Assembly: GCA_030425385.1 (NCBI GenBank)
Contig: JAUIAH010000017.1
Coordinates: 1 to 64,000, forward strand
Length of the DNA: 64,000 nucleotides
Reading direction: 5' to 3'
From: Verrucomicrobiia bacterium
GTDB taxonomy: Bacteria; Verrucomicrobiota; Verrucomicrobiia; Verrucomicrobiales; DEV007
The notes under the pieces were generated by a model. It was given only the letters and a program-made list of their open reading frames with translations. It was not told the origin of the DNA and searched no databases. The position numbers and the translations under genes were made by a program. Positions 51,286-59,817 of this stretch are shown piece after piece (the stretch's first letter is position 1; every line of letters starts with the position of its first letter).

Positions 51286-51894
51286 ATGAATATTGGACTT
51301 ATCGACTATGGCGCTGGCAACTTGCACAGCGTGGAGAATGCCCTCTCCGAGATCGGGGCGCCCTGCCGCTGCATTCGCGAGCCGGGTGAACTTGAAGGCA
51401 TTGATCGTCTCATTCTGCCGGGTGTGGGCGCTTTTGGCGATTGTGTGAGTCAATTGAAGACGCAAAGGTTATGGGAACCCTTGCGGCGTTGGCTTGCCGA
51501 GGATAGGCCCTATCTTGGGATCTGCCTTGGATATCAGATCCTCTTTGAGCACAGTGAGGAATTTGATGGAGCCGAAGGATTAGGCGCTTTGTCAGGAAAA
51601 GTGGTGCGATTTCCCACTTCAGATTTGAAAGTGCCACACATGGGGTGGAACACGCTTTCCCTGGTAAATCCGAGTGACCCCTTGTGGGCAGGGCTTCCCG
51701 AGAACCCGTACGTGTATTTCGTGCATTCGTATTTCCCGCAACCAGACGAGGCCTCAGTGGTCAGTGCCCACTGTGATTATGGCCTTCGCTTTGCCGCGGC
51801 GATCCGGCGCGGACAAACGGTGGCCACGCAATTTCACCCGGAGAAGAGCCAGGCACTGGGCTTGCAAATCTTAGCGAACTTTGTTAGGGAATAA
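51286..51894 (+). CDS. hisH: Imidazole glycerol phosphate synthase glutaminase subunit
   Basis: A 202-residue class I glutamine amidotransferase: MNIGLIDYGAGNLHSVENAL start, RLILPGVGAFGDCV, RPYLGICLGYQILFE with the nucleophile Cys80, VPHMGWNTLSL, PYVYFVHSYF (HisH-specific) and TVATQFHPEKSQ with His and Glu of the triad. Supplies ammonia to HisF for IGP and AICAR formation in histidine synthesis. Unusual only in being alone: hisF, hisA and other his genes are not beside it. Confidence 0.94.
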   Translation: MNIGLIDYGAGNLHSVENALSEIGAPCRCIREPGELEGIDRLILPGVGAFGDCVSQLKTQRLWEPLRRWLAEDRPYLGICLGYQILFEHSEEFDGAEGLGALSGKVVRFPTSDLKVPHMGWNTLSLVNPSDPLWAGLPENPYVYFVHSYFPQPDEASVVSAHCDYGLRFAAAIRRGQTVATQFHPEKSQALGLQILANFVRE

Positions 51895-51923
51895 CCTAAC
51901 AATGAGCGGAATCGTCCACTTGC

Positions 51924-52400
51924 CTACTGGCGACCTGAGGTCTCCCAAGAGACCACCTTGTCGTTGAGGAATTCCACGGAGCCTGTTTTGACTGGAATGT
52001 AAGTGGTGGAAACGGACGGGTGAAAGCCGAAGTGTGGGTGCCGATAGTAGCGTCCCCGGTAATAGGGGTAGTAGGGGTCCAGTCCATACCCGTAGCCGAG
52101 TGAAAGGTGCGTGCGCGAGTGGGCCCTGAAGTTGGTGTAATGCCAGGTTTCATAGGGCACGCCGCTCTTACTTCCCTGGCGGACATCATCTGGCCGGCCC
52201 CACGCGAGAAAGACTCCTTGTTTGGGCATGCCTTCGCGGATCCGTCCTTCTCGAGCAAGCGCGGCGTCGTCCTCCGAAAGTTCAGCCACGATCGAAGGAT
52301 TCGCCTCGAACCGGCGTTCCCGCATGGAAGTATTGGTGGCGCAGCTGCAGAGAAAGATGATCCAGCCTGCCAGGGCAATGGTGGTGAGGGGGCGATTCAT
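51924..52400 (-). CDS. Lipoprotein with SmpA/OmlA-like motif and Tyr/His-rich tail
   Basis: From ATG 52400, 158 residues, lipoprotein signal MNRPLTTIALAGWIIFLCSC with Cys20. The mature part has SIVAELSEDDAALAREGRIREGMPKQGVFLAWGRPDDV, where G-M-x(4)-V...W-G-x-P resembles the SmpA/OmlA (BamE-like) helix-turn. A glycine/tyrosine/histidine-rich stretch follows (YGYGLDPYYPYYRGRYYRHPH) and a final beta strand pair. Probably anchored in the outer membrane. Function unknown. Confidence 0.7.
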   Translation of the reverse strand: MNRPLTTIALAGWIIFLCSCATNTSMRERRFEANPSIVAELSEDDAALAREGRIREGMPKQGVFLAWGRPDDVRQGSKSGVPYETWHYTNFRAHSRTHLSLGYGYGLDPYYPYYRGRYYRHPHFGFHPSVSTTYIPVKTGSVEFLNDKVVSWETSGRQ

Positions 52401-52497
52401 GATGGAAAGGAAAGTACGCACCATCTTAGACGCACGCAAGGTGTCGATTCGTCACCACGCACTTGCCCAGCTGGGCGGGAAAGCGCCTCCTTTCAGT

Positions 52498-53667
52498 TCA
52501 CGGCGTGTGGTGCGCGAGACGCACCGATGGGCGCTTGGGCGGCTCAAGAGGCGCTTGGTCCCAGTCCCGCTCGATGTTGGGCAATGGGCCGATGGGGCCA
52601 AGGTTCATCGTGAGGCAATGAAAGGCCCCTCCCGATTGGATCACGTCACTAGCATCCATGCCAATGATGTCCCAACCCGGGAGCGCTCTTCGAAAGGTTT
52701 CCATGGCGACACGGCGGCCCGATGGATCGACTCCTGGATAGACCGGCACGAGAACGGCACCATTGACGTAGACCGCATTCGTGTAGCTTCGCCAGAGTTC
52801 TCCATCTCGAGGGGGCATTGGAATGCGGTGAACCTTGAGTGGGCCTCCAGACGTGCGCGCGCACTGAAGGCTAGCAGCATTGCGATTGAGGACGGCGGCA
52901 TTGTCAGGATCCTCATCTTCACGGTAGCTCCCCACGAGTATCGTATCGGCCGAAGTGAAGGTGGCAAACATGTCGACGTGGCCAGTCGGTTCATCGATCA
53001 GGCTTTCGAGAACGAGGACATCGTCGAATCCATAGTAGTGCTTCAGAGCCGCCACATAGCGGGCCTTGCCTCCCGGGCCGAAGTCCTCCTCGATCCAGTG
53101 CTTGCCCGCAACGATGGCAAGTCCTCGGCCATTGGTGAGGAGATTGCCTCCCTCAAGTGGGAGAGGAACGGCCATGCGGTCTTTGGATAAGCGGCTCGCG
53201 AGAGTCGTGGGCACGCGATCATCCAGAGGTCTGTCAGAGTCATAGACAGCGTCTAACAGCACGGCGTCGCCATTGGGGCGACGCACCACCAAGGGTCCAT
53301 AGTCTCTTGCCCACATCGTGTCGTGGGGGACTTGCACGAACGACACATGATCCCACAAACGGCTGTCTTCCTTTAGGATGTGACGGGCCAAGCGCAACTC
53401 GTCGGCGTCATTGACCAGAGCTACCAAGGGGACGCGACCATGAGTCGCTCCGACCAAGGAGGAGAAGACGTTTGGCATGTCGCGGACAAGTTCATGACAG
53501 CCGATCAAGAGGGCATCTTGTTTCTCATACTCACCAGGGAGTCGCCAGGATTCCTGAGACCAGGTGGTCGCAGTTGCGAGAAGCAGGAAACAAAGCAGGG
53601 CGCCTGCTCGAAGGCGTGCCCGCGATGACTTCAAAGAAATGGGCGGGAAAGGCTTCCCTCGGTTCAT
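52498..53667 (-). CDS. Agmatine-deiminase/porphyromonas-type PAD family, secreted
   Basis: From ATG 53667, 389 residues with an N-terminal hydrophobic signal (RLRAGALLCFLLLATATTWS). The PAD_porph fold is seen in DTMWARDYGPLVVRRPNG (substrate Asp), PLEGGNLLTNGRGLAIV, DEPTGHVDMFATFTSADTILVG (catalytic His and Asp) and VIQSGGAFHCLTMNLGP with the nucleophile Cys. This family includes agmatine deiminase and peptidylarginine deiminase; a signal peptide suggests a periplasmic role acting on peptide arginine or agmatine taken from outside. Divergent from the marR gene with an inverted repeat between them. Confidence 0.85.
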   Translation of the reverse strand: MNRGKPFPPISLKSSRARLRAGALLCFLLLATATTWSQESWRLPGEYEKQDALLIGCHELVRDMPNVFSSLVGATHGRVPLVALVNDADELRLARHILKEDSRLWDHVSFVQVPHDTMWARDYGPLVVRRPNGDAVLLDAVYDSDRPLDDRVPTTLASRLSKDRMAVPLPLEGGNLLTNGRGLAIVAGKHWIEEDFGPGGKARYVAALKHYYGFDDVLVLESLIDEPTGHVDMFATFTSADTILVGSYREDEDPDNAAVLNRNAASLQCARTSGGPLKVHRIPMPPRDGELWRSYTNAVYVNGAVLVPVYPGVDPSGRRVAMETFRRALPGWDIIGMDASDVIQSGGAFHCLTMNLGPIGPLPNIERDWDQAPLEPPKRPSVRLAHHTP

Positions 53668-53714
53668 AGGCACATGAGCGGGTGGCGACAACCGCCAAGT
53701 CTAGCGTAAGAAAT

Positions 53715-53743
53715 TTCGATGTCAAACTATTTGATATCGAAAC
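53715..53743. promoter_or_regulatory. Inverted repeat, probable MarR operator
   Basis: TTTCGATGTCAAA and TTTGATATCGAAA flank a 3-base spacer CTA. The 13-bp arms are reverse complements with one mismatch. It is located in the 135-bp space between the divergent deiminase and MarR starts, matching the size and position of operators bound by MarR dimers. Binding is inferred. Confidence 0.65.
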
Positions 53744-53802
53744 AAATACGCCCAAGGAGCGATTGTATTCGCCGATGGCATCGTGTTTCGGTGTTCCGCC
53801 GC

Positions 53803-54306
53803 ATGTCTTTGGAAGACCAAATAGATGAAACCCTCCTTGATTGGGCGACCCAACGCCCGGATCTCGACACGACAGGATTGGGAGCCGTGCTCCGTCTCCA
53901 ACTCCTTTCCAAGATCCTCTTGGAGCAATTGACGGAGCAATTGGCTACCTTTGGCCTGGAGTGGTGGGAGTATGATGTGCTTGCGGCCCTCCGCCGCCAA
54001 GGATCACCCTATCAAATGCCAGCTATGGAGATCGCCGAGAAGACCCGGATCTCGCCAGGCGCCATGACCAATCGCATTGATCGGCTAGAAGTGGAAGCGC
54101 TCGTGGCTCGGGTGGAAGATCCAGCGGATCGGCGCCGAGTCTTGGTTCAGCTGACGCGTAAAGGGCGAGGCCTAACGGATCGGGCGACGGAGGCGCGCTT
54201 CGCCGCCGCCGCGGAAGCCTTGCAATGCCTCACAGAGAAACAGCGGAAAGAGCTGGACGAATCGCTTCGACTATTGGTGCTGACCAATGACTCCCGTCCG
54301 GCGTGA
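53803..54306 (+). CDS. MarR-family transcriptional regulator
   Basis: From ATG 53803, 167 residues. Dimerisation helices LGAVLRLQLLSKILLEQLTEQL, then the winged helix: EWWEYDVLAALRRQGSPYQMPAMEIAEKTRISPGAMTNRIDRLEVEALVARVEDPADRRRVLVQLTRKG, with the wing DPADRRRVLVQLT typical of MarR. It has no cysteine pair as in OhrR. Probably represses itself and the divergent deiminase gene through the inverted repeat at 53715-53743. Confidence 0.9.
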   Translation: MSLEDQIDETLLDWATQRPDLDTTGLGAVLRLQLLSKILLEQLTEQLATFGLEWWEYDVLAALRRQGSPYQMPAMEIAEKTRISPGAMTNRIDRLEVEALVARVEDPADRRRVLVQLTRKGRGLTDRATEARFAAAAEALQCLTEKQRKELDESLRLLVLTNDSRPA

Positions 54307-54404
54307 CGCTAACGAGGTCATTGTTAGGTCGGATCGGAACGATCGATGAGGAAAGATGATGATTGAGGCTTCCAGGGGAGACGGGATCCGCTATGCTGCC
54401 CCCC

Positions 54405-56849
54405 ATGAAGTGGTGGTCGATTGCCTGTCTGTCCGTGTTCGTCTGGGCTTTCCTTGTGGAAGCTTGGGCCGAGGAACGCTGGTGGGCCTTTGAGCCTCCC
54501 GTTGAGGCGAAGGTTCCCGTATCGAATCAGCGATCTCCTGTCGACGCCTTTCTGAAGAGGCGGTTGGACGAGAATGGACTAACATTCTCTGAGGAATCGG
54601 ATCGGCTGACATTGTTGCGTCGTTTATTTCTGGTCGTATTAGGGGTCCCGCCTGAAGCTGGCGACATCGAAGCCATGGTCAATGCGCGAGGGCCGCTCTC
54701 TGAAATTTGGCCGCAGTGGGTAGATCGTGCTCTTGGGGATCCGCGTTGGGGTGAGCGCTTGGGGCAGCACTGGCTGGATGTGATCCGCTGGGCTGAGACC
54801 GTGGGGTTCGAGACAAATGCGCCGCGTCCGAATGCCTGGCGGTATCGCGATTGGGTGATTGACAGTCTCAATGAAGACATGCCTTATGATGTCTTTCTGC
54901 AGCGACAGTTGGTGGGGGATCAATGGGCGGATGATGCGGCCTTGGGATTCCTGGTCGCTGGTCCGGCAAACTTGCCGGGACAGATTGGGCGTGATGTCGA
55001 GGCGATGCGCCAGGCACGCCAAGATGAACTAGATGAAGTGGTGCGCACGGTGAGCCAGGCCTTCTTGGGACTGACCATTGGGTGTGCGCGCTGCCATGAC
55101 CACAAGTTTGATCCCATCTCGGCGCGTGACTATTACAGTCTGCAAGCCGTCTTTGCAGGGTTGCGTTATGGTGATCGCCGCCTGCGAGGGCCTGAGAATG
55201 ATCGCATGCAGGCTGCCGTTCCGGCTGCCGAAGCGCGCCTCACGCAATTGGAAGCCGAGCGCGAGAGACTGCGGAACGAGTTGAATTTGCTGCCGAGTCT
55301 AGCATCACCGCAAACAGAGGAATTTGATCCTAGGAAAGTGTCAGCAATTCGAATGGTCATCAATGCCACGACCAATGGACAGGCGGCATCGCTCTATGAA
55401 TTGGAGGCATGGACAGCTGAAAGCGAACCGCGCAACGTGGCTCTGGCTTCTGCAGGTGCCGTGGCCACGGCATCTAGCTTTGCGCTTGAGAATCAGACCC
55501 GCCACCCGGATTGCCTCAATGATGGGTCGGTGGATTTGCGCCAGGCTTTTCCATGGCGGGCGGGGAAAGGGGGCGAGGCGTGGGTGCAAATCGTATTTGC
55601 GGAGTCGGCGCTCGTTGACCGGATCGTGTGGCACGAAGGCTTTTCCATGCCAGCCGACTATGCCGTCGAGGTGAAGATGTCAGGGCGTGATCATTGGCAA
55701 GAGGTGGCCCACTCACGAAGACGCTTTCCTCACGCGAGCGATACACGTTCTGAGAAGGCGATGATGTTAGATGGTGTCGCAGAAACCTCTCTGGCTCAGA
55801 TCGTGCGTCAGTTAGCCGAGATCCGCTCGATGCGTGGTCGTCTTCATGGTTTGCGTGCGGGGCCGCAAGTCTACGCGGCGGGCTTTGTCGCTGATCCCGG
55901 TCCAACATTTCTCTTGAATCGCGGGGACCCCATGCAGCGGCGAGAGGAGGTGCCACCGGGTGTCCCTGTGGTGCTGGGTGCCTTGGATGGCTCTCTTGCC
56001 GCATCGGAGGAATCTGCCCGGCGTACGGCCTTGGCCCATCATCTCACGGATCCAAGGCATCCTCTCGTAGCGCGAGTGCTAGTGAATCGTGTCTGGCAGC
56101 AGATCTTCGGAACCGGCCTGGTCGATACGCCCTCGGACTTTGGTAAGATGGGCAGCAAGCCCAGTCACCCGGAACTCCTGGATTGGCTTGCTTTGGAGTT
56201 TGTGCGTCATGAGTGGTCCTTGAAATGGCTCTATCGTGAGATTCTCGTTTCTCACGCCTTTCGCCAATCTGATCGTCCTGACAACGAGGCGCTTGCCATC
56301 GATGCCAATGCTCGATTGCTCTGGCGCTTTCCTCCGCGCCGGATCGAGGCTGAGGCGCTGCGCGATAGTTTGCTCGCGCTGAGTGGTCAGCTGAATCGCC
56401 ATGCGGGAGGGGTGGGCTTCGATTTCTTTCGCCAGCGAGGCGGCCTTTCAGACTATCATCCACACGAAATGTTTGACCCAGATGGATGGCGACGCATGGT
56501 CTATGCCCGTAAGATTCGCATGCAAGCGGTGCCGATCTTCGGCGGATTCGACTGCCCAGATGCTGGTCAAATGACTCCCAAGCGCACGCGTTCCATCACA
56601 CCCCTTCAGGCACTGAGCCTCATGAACAGCCCCTTTGTGCATCGACAGGCCGACTTCTTCGCAACACGGTTGCAGCGAGAAAGTGGAGGCTCTGTCAGTG
56701 ATCAGGTGCGGCAGGCGATCCGACTAGCATTCTCTCGCGATGCTACTGACGAGGAACTGGAGCGGCTCGTCACCCTGACGGAAACACACGGTTTGGCGGT
56801 GCTCTATCGTGTCCTGGTGAATACGAGCGAATTTCTAATGATCCCATGA
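54405..56849 (+). CDS. DUF1549/DUF1553 (PSD1-type) cytochrome-like protein
   Basis: From ATG 54405 a signal peptide ([22 protein letters not shown]), 814 residues. Typical domains in order: DUF1549 ([44 protein letters not shown]), the CxxCH motif [22 protein letters not shown], which may bind haem or metal, a middle beta domain similar to a discoidin/F5-F8 fold ([16 protein letters not shown]), and DUF1553 ([51 protein letters not shown]). Stop overlaps the start of the DUF1501 gene by 4 bp. The pair is widespread in Planctomycetota and Verrucomicrobiota, often tied to polysaccharide or organosulfur use; mechanism unknown. Confidence 0.88.
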   Translation: MKWWSIACLSVFVWAFLVEAWAEERWWAFEPPVEAKVPVSNQRSPVDAFLKRRLDENGLTFSEESDRLTLLRRLFLVVLGVPPEAGDIEAMVNARGPLSEIWPQWVDRALGDPRWGERLGQHWLDVIRWAETVGFETNAPRPNAWRYRDWVIDSLNEDMPYDVFLQRQLVGDQWADDAALGFLVAGPANLPGQIGRDVEAMRQARQDELDEVVRTVSQAFLGLTIGCARCHDHKFDPISARDYYSLQAVFAGLRYGDRRLRGPENDRMQAAVPAAEARLTQLEAERERLRNELNLLPSLASPQTEEFDPRKVSAIRMVINATTNGQAASLYELEAWTAESEPRNVALASAGAVATASSFALENQTRHPDCLNDGSVDLRQAFPWRAGKGGEAWVQIVFAESALVDRIVWHEGFSMPADYAVEVKMSGRDHWQEVAHSRRRFPHASDTRSEKAMMLDGVAETSLAQIVRQLAEIRSMRGRLHGLRAGPQVYAAGFVADPGPTFLLNRGDPMQRREEVPPGVPVVLGALDGSLAASEESARRTALAHHLTDPRHPLVARVLVNRVWQQIFGTGLVDTPSDFGKMGSKPSHPELLDWLALEFVRHEWSLKWLYREILVSHAFRQSDRPDNEALAIDANARLLWRFPPRRIEAEALRDSLLALSGQLNRHAGGVGFDFFRQRGGLSDYHPHEMFDPDGWRRMVYARKIRMQAVPIFGGFDCPDAGQMTPKRTRSITPLQALSLMNSPFVHRQADFFATRLQRESGGSVSDQVRQAIRLAFSRDATDEELERLVTLTETHGLAVLYRVLVNTSEFLMIP

Positions 56850-58294
56850 GTGCTTTTCCCTCAAGAACCGGTCTCGATCTGATCCAAACGCGGCGATCTT
56901 TCCTTCAGCGATCCGTGGGAGGATTGGGAGGCGTGGCCTTGGCGCATCTGCTAGCTCAGCACAGTCGCGCGGTCGATCTATCGGATCCATACGCGGCGCG
57001 CTCCTCACCGGCGGCGCCCAAAGCTCAGCGCGTCATTGTGATCTTCTGTTCGGGGGCGTTGAGCCACGTGGATACGTTTGACTACAAACCAGAACTGATT
57101 CGGCGTCATGGGCAAGATCTTCCCGGACACGCGAATTTGGTCTCTTTCCAGGGCCCCAATGGCAAGCTCACGCAGCCTCTGTGGGACTTCCGACCGCGTG
57201 GGCAATGTGGCAAGATGACGTCTGACTTGCTGCCTCACATTGGCGCCATGGCCGATGATCTTTGTTTCTTCCATGCCCTGACAAACAAGTCAAACACCCA
57301 CGGTCCTGCGGAGAACGTGATGAACACCGGATTCACCTTCGATGGGTTTCCGAGCATGGGCGCATGGATCAGCTATGCCTTGGGAAGTGAGAATGACAAC
57401 TTGCCAGCATTCGTGGCCATTGAGGATCCCCGAGGGATGCCACAGTCTGGACCTAACAACTGGGCAAATGGCTTTCTTCCAGCAGCCTTCCAAGGAACAC
57501 CTTTCAGTAGCACGAAACCAGTGCACTACTTGCAGCGACCGGATGCCGTCTCTGCCCAGTCCGATGTGGCAACGCGCGAAGCCATGCGTTTTCTCAATGA
57601 GCAGCACGCAGAACGCTTCTCTGGAGATCCGGCATTGGCCGCGCGGGTGGCAAGCTATGAATTGGCCGCGCGAATGCAACTGTCGATCCCGGAAGCCTCG
57701 CAGATCGAAGATGAACCTAACCATGTGAAGCGTCTCTATGGTGTTGATGCCAGTCATCCACACAAGGCGGCATTTGCGAAGAATTGCCTCTTGGCTCGGC
57801 GCCTGATCGAACGCGGGGTGCGCTTTGTCCAGCTCTTCAATGGGGCATACGCCTCCGGTGGCAATCTCAATTGGGACGGGCACAGTCGCCTGAAAGAGCA
57901 GTATGATGAGCACGGTCATATCCTCGATCAGCCCACAGCAGGACTTCTCAAAGATCTCAAACAGCGAGGATTGTTAGAGTCCACGCTCGTCGTCTTTGCC
58001 ACCGAATTTGGGCGCATGCCCATGTTTCAAGCGGGTACTCTCGGTCGGGATCACAACCCTCACGGATTCACCTGTTGGCTGGCTGGTGGAGGAGTGAAGG
58101 CGCCGTTCTCCTATGGCACGACCGATGCCTTCGGCTATGCTGCAGAAGAGAATCCAACCAGCGCTCACGATTTCCATGCGACGATTCTCCACCTGTTAGG
58201 CATCGATCACGAAGAGCTGAGCATCTATCACAATGGCATTGAACGGCGTCTCACAGACGTGCATGGCTATGTGATCCGTGATGTGTTGGCATGA
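56846..58294 (+). CDS. DUF1501-family Tat-exported protein (AlkP-like)
   Basis: A 482-residue protein with Tat-type start ([22 protein letters not shown]). DUF1501 features: [98 protein letters not shown], and [38 protein letters not shown], which carries metal-binding residues as in AlkP-superfamily proteins. Translationally coupled to the DUF1549/1553 gene. Periplasmic; substrate unknown. Confidence 0.9.
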   Translation: MSAFPSRTGLDLIQTRRSFLQRSVGGLGGVALAHLLAQHSRAVDLSDPYAARSSPAAPKAQRVIVIFCSGALSHVDTFDYKPELIRRHGQDLPGHANLVSFQGPNGKLTQPLWDFRPRGQCGKMTSDLLPHIGAMADDLCFFHALTNKSNTHGPAENVMNTGFTFDGFPSMGAWISYALGSENDNLPAFVAIEDPRGMPQSGPNNWANGFLPAAFQGTPFSSTKPVHYLQRPDAVSAQSDVATREAMRFLNEQHAERFSGDPALAARVASYELAARMQLSIPEASQIEDEPNHVKRLYGVDASHPHKAAFAKNCLLARRLIERGVRFVQLFNGAYASGGNLNWDGHSRLKEQYDEHGHILDQPTAGLLKDLKQRGLLESTLVVFATEFGRMPMFQAGTLGRDHNPHGFTCWLAGGGVKAPFSYGTTDAFGYAAEENPTSAHDFHATILHLLGIDHEELSIYHNGIERRLTDVHGYVIRDVLA

Positions 58295-58319
58295 GTAATG
58301 CGCATAGATCGGGGTAGCC

Positions 58320-59816
58320 ATGCGATGGCGAGTCGTGGCAGAATGTGCCATCGACGCCAATGCTTCCAATCCCACACCGCCTGCCTCAGCCGCGCGTTGG
58401 CTGGCTATTCTTGGACCCGGGGCGATCATCGCCTCACTCACTATTGGATCGGGTGAGTTGGTCTTCTCGTCGCGTGGTGGCGCGCTCTTTGGGTATCGCA
58501 TGCTTAGCGTCTTCTTGCTGGTTTGCCTCTTCAAGTGGGCGCTCACCTTTGCCACGGCTCGTCATTTGGTGCTGACGGGCGCGCACCCCTTTCAGCGCTG
58601 GGCTTCTCTGCCTGGACCACATGCTTGGCTGCCGTGGGTCTTTCTATTGTTGGCGATTCCTGCGTTTCCAATCTTTGTCAGCTTTCATGCGGGCACCTTG
58701 GGGACCTTAGGGGCCGCCTTGACATCTACCACGGATGCCTTGGGTGGGGCGAGTTATCTTGTTTGGGGAATTGGCGTCTTGTTAGTGATGTTCATGCTTG
58801 CATGCACGGGAGGTTACGAGCGCCTCGAACGGATCCAGCTGGTAGTCGTTGCGTTGCTCTTAGGCGCTACGGGAGTAGCTTTGCTAGTGCTCCAGCCGGA
58901 TTGGGGAGGCCTTATCGGTGGTTTCTTCACGTTTCCAGCCCGAGCTTATCCCGACTGGGTGCAGGCCTACCCCGAGATCAGCGAGCGTGCGGTGTGGGTG
59001 GAGTTGACCACTTATGTGGGGATTGTGGGCGGGTCAGGATACGACTACCTGGCTTATGGCGCCTTTCTACGAGAGAAACATTGGGGACATGCGGGCAAGC
59101 AGGTTCCAGTGGATGAGGCATCGATGGAAAGCGCGCGATCTTGGCTGCGGGCGCCGCTCACCGATTGCACGATTAGCTTCGCCATCGTTCTTCTCTTCAG
59201 TGCAGCCTTCGTGGCGTGTGGTGCGGAGATCCTGGCAAAGCACCAAGAGATTCCTCAGGGCGATCAGCTGTTGACGCTGCAAGCCGAGTTTGTGGCGGTG
59301 GTGTCGCCTTGGCTCAAACCCTTGTACTATCTTGGCGCCATCCTCGCCATGGCGGGGACGCTCTATGGAACCATCAATGTTGCTCCTGCCATCGGGCGCG
59401 AATTGGGGCGTGTCCTTTTACCGGGAAGGCGACTGACAGAAGCACGTCTCGTTCGCGGGACCATCGTGTGGGTCTGTTTGGGAGGATTGACCGTACTCTT
59501 GTTGAAACTGGTCTTGGCTGAAAGCGGACAATCGCCTGCTCTCGTGGCGCTGGTCACGCCGGCGAATCTCTTCACGGGCGTGTTTGCCTGCGGGATCATC
59601 GCCTGGCTGGCAGTATGGGCGGACAGGCGATTCCTCCCAAGCAATCTTGCCCCGTCTCCGGTCCTCGTCGGGCTCAACCTCATTGGTGGAGCGGGCTTTC
59701 TGGTCCTTGGTGTGAAAGGATACTGGGACCACAGCGGTGGCATGGCGTTGTTGATCCTTGGGGGAACGTTGGCGATCGGGTGGTTCGTTGCGTGGTCGAT
59801 GGAGCGGCGGGGCTGA
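58320..59816 (+). CDS. Nramp-like divalent-ion or related transporter
   Basis: A 498-residue protein with about 11 membrane segments. The Nramp fold is suggested by the first core segment WLAILGPGAIIASLTIGSGELVF, with repeated spacing later (GIVGGSGYDYLAYGAFLREKHW). The metal-binding DPGN of true Nramp proteins is GPGA here and no clear MPH in TM6 is seen, so Mn/Fe transport is doubtful. The start is ATG 58320, 25 bp after the DUF1501 stop, so it may share that operon. Likely a planctomycete/verrucomicrobial Nramp-related branch with a different substrate. Confidence 0.75.
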   Translation: MRWRVVAECAIDANASNPTPPASAARWLAILGPGAIIASLTIGSGELVFSSRGGALFGYRMLSVFLLVCLFKWALTFATARHLVLTGAHPFQRWASLPGPHAWLPWVFLLLAIPAFPIFVSFHAGTLGTLGAALTSTTDALGGASYLVWGIGVLLVMFMLACTGGYERLERIQLVVVALLLGATGVALLVLQPDWGGLIGGFFTFPARAYPDWVQAYPEISERAVWVELTTYVGIVGGSGYDYLAYGAFLREKHWGHAGKQVPVDEASMESARSWLRAPLTDCTISFAIVLLFSAAFVACGAEILAKHQEIPQGDQLLTLQAEFVAVVSPWLKPLYYLGAILAMAGTLYGTINVAPAIGRELGRVLLPGRRLTEARLVRGTIVWVCLGGLTVLLLKLVLAESGQSPALVALVTPANLFTGVFACGIIAWLAVWADRRFLPSNLAPSPVLVGLNLIGGAGFLVLGVKGYWDHSGGMALLILGGTLAIGWFVAWSMERRG

Positions 59817-59817
59817 C

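Noticed and set aside
51899-51923. Possible transcription terminator between hisH and the lipoprotein gene
   Set aside because: No convincing inverted repeat was found in the short convergent gap.
52222-53190. 322-codon plus-strand ORF opposite the deiminase gene
   Set aside because: The antisense gene has the full PAD_porph catalytic set; the plus frame is low in hydrophobic core and has no recognised feature.
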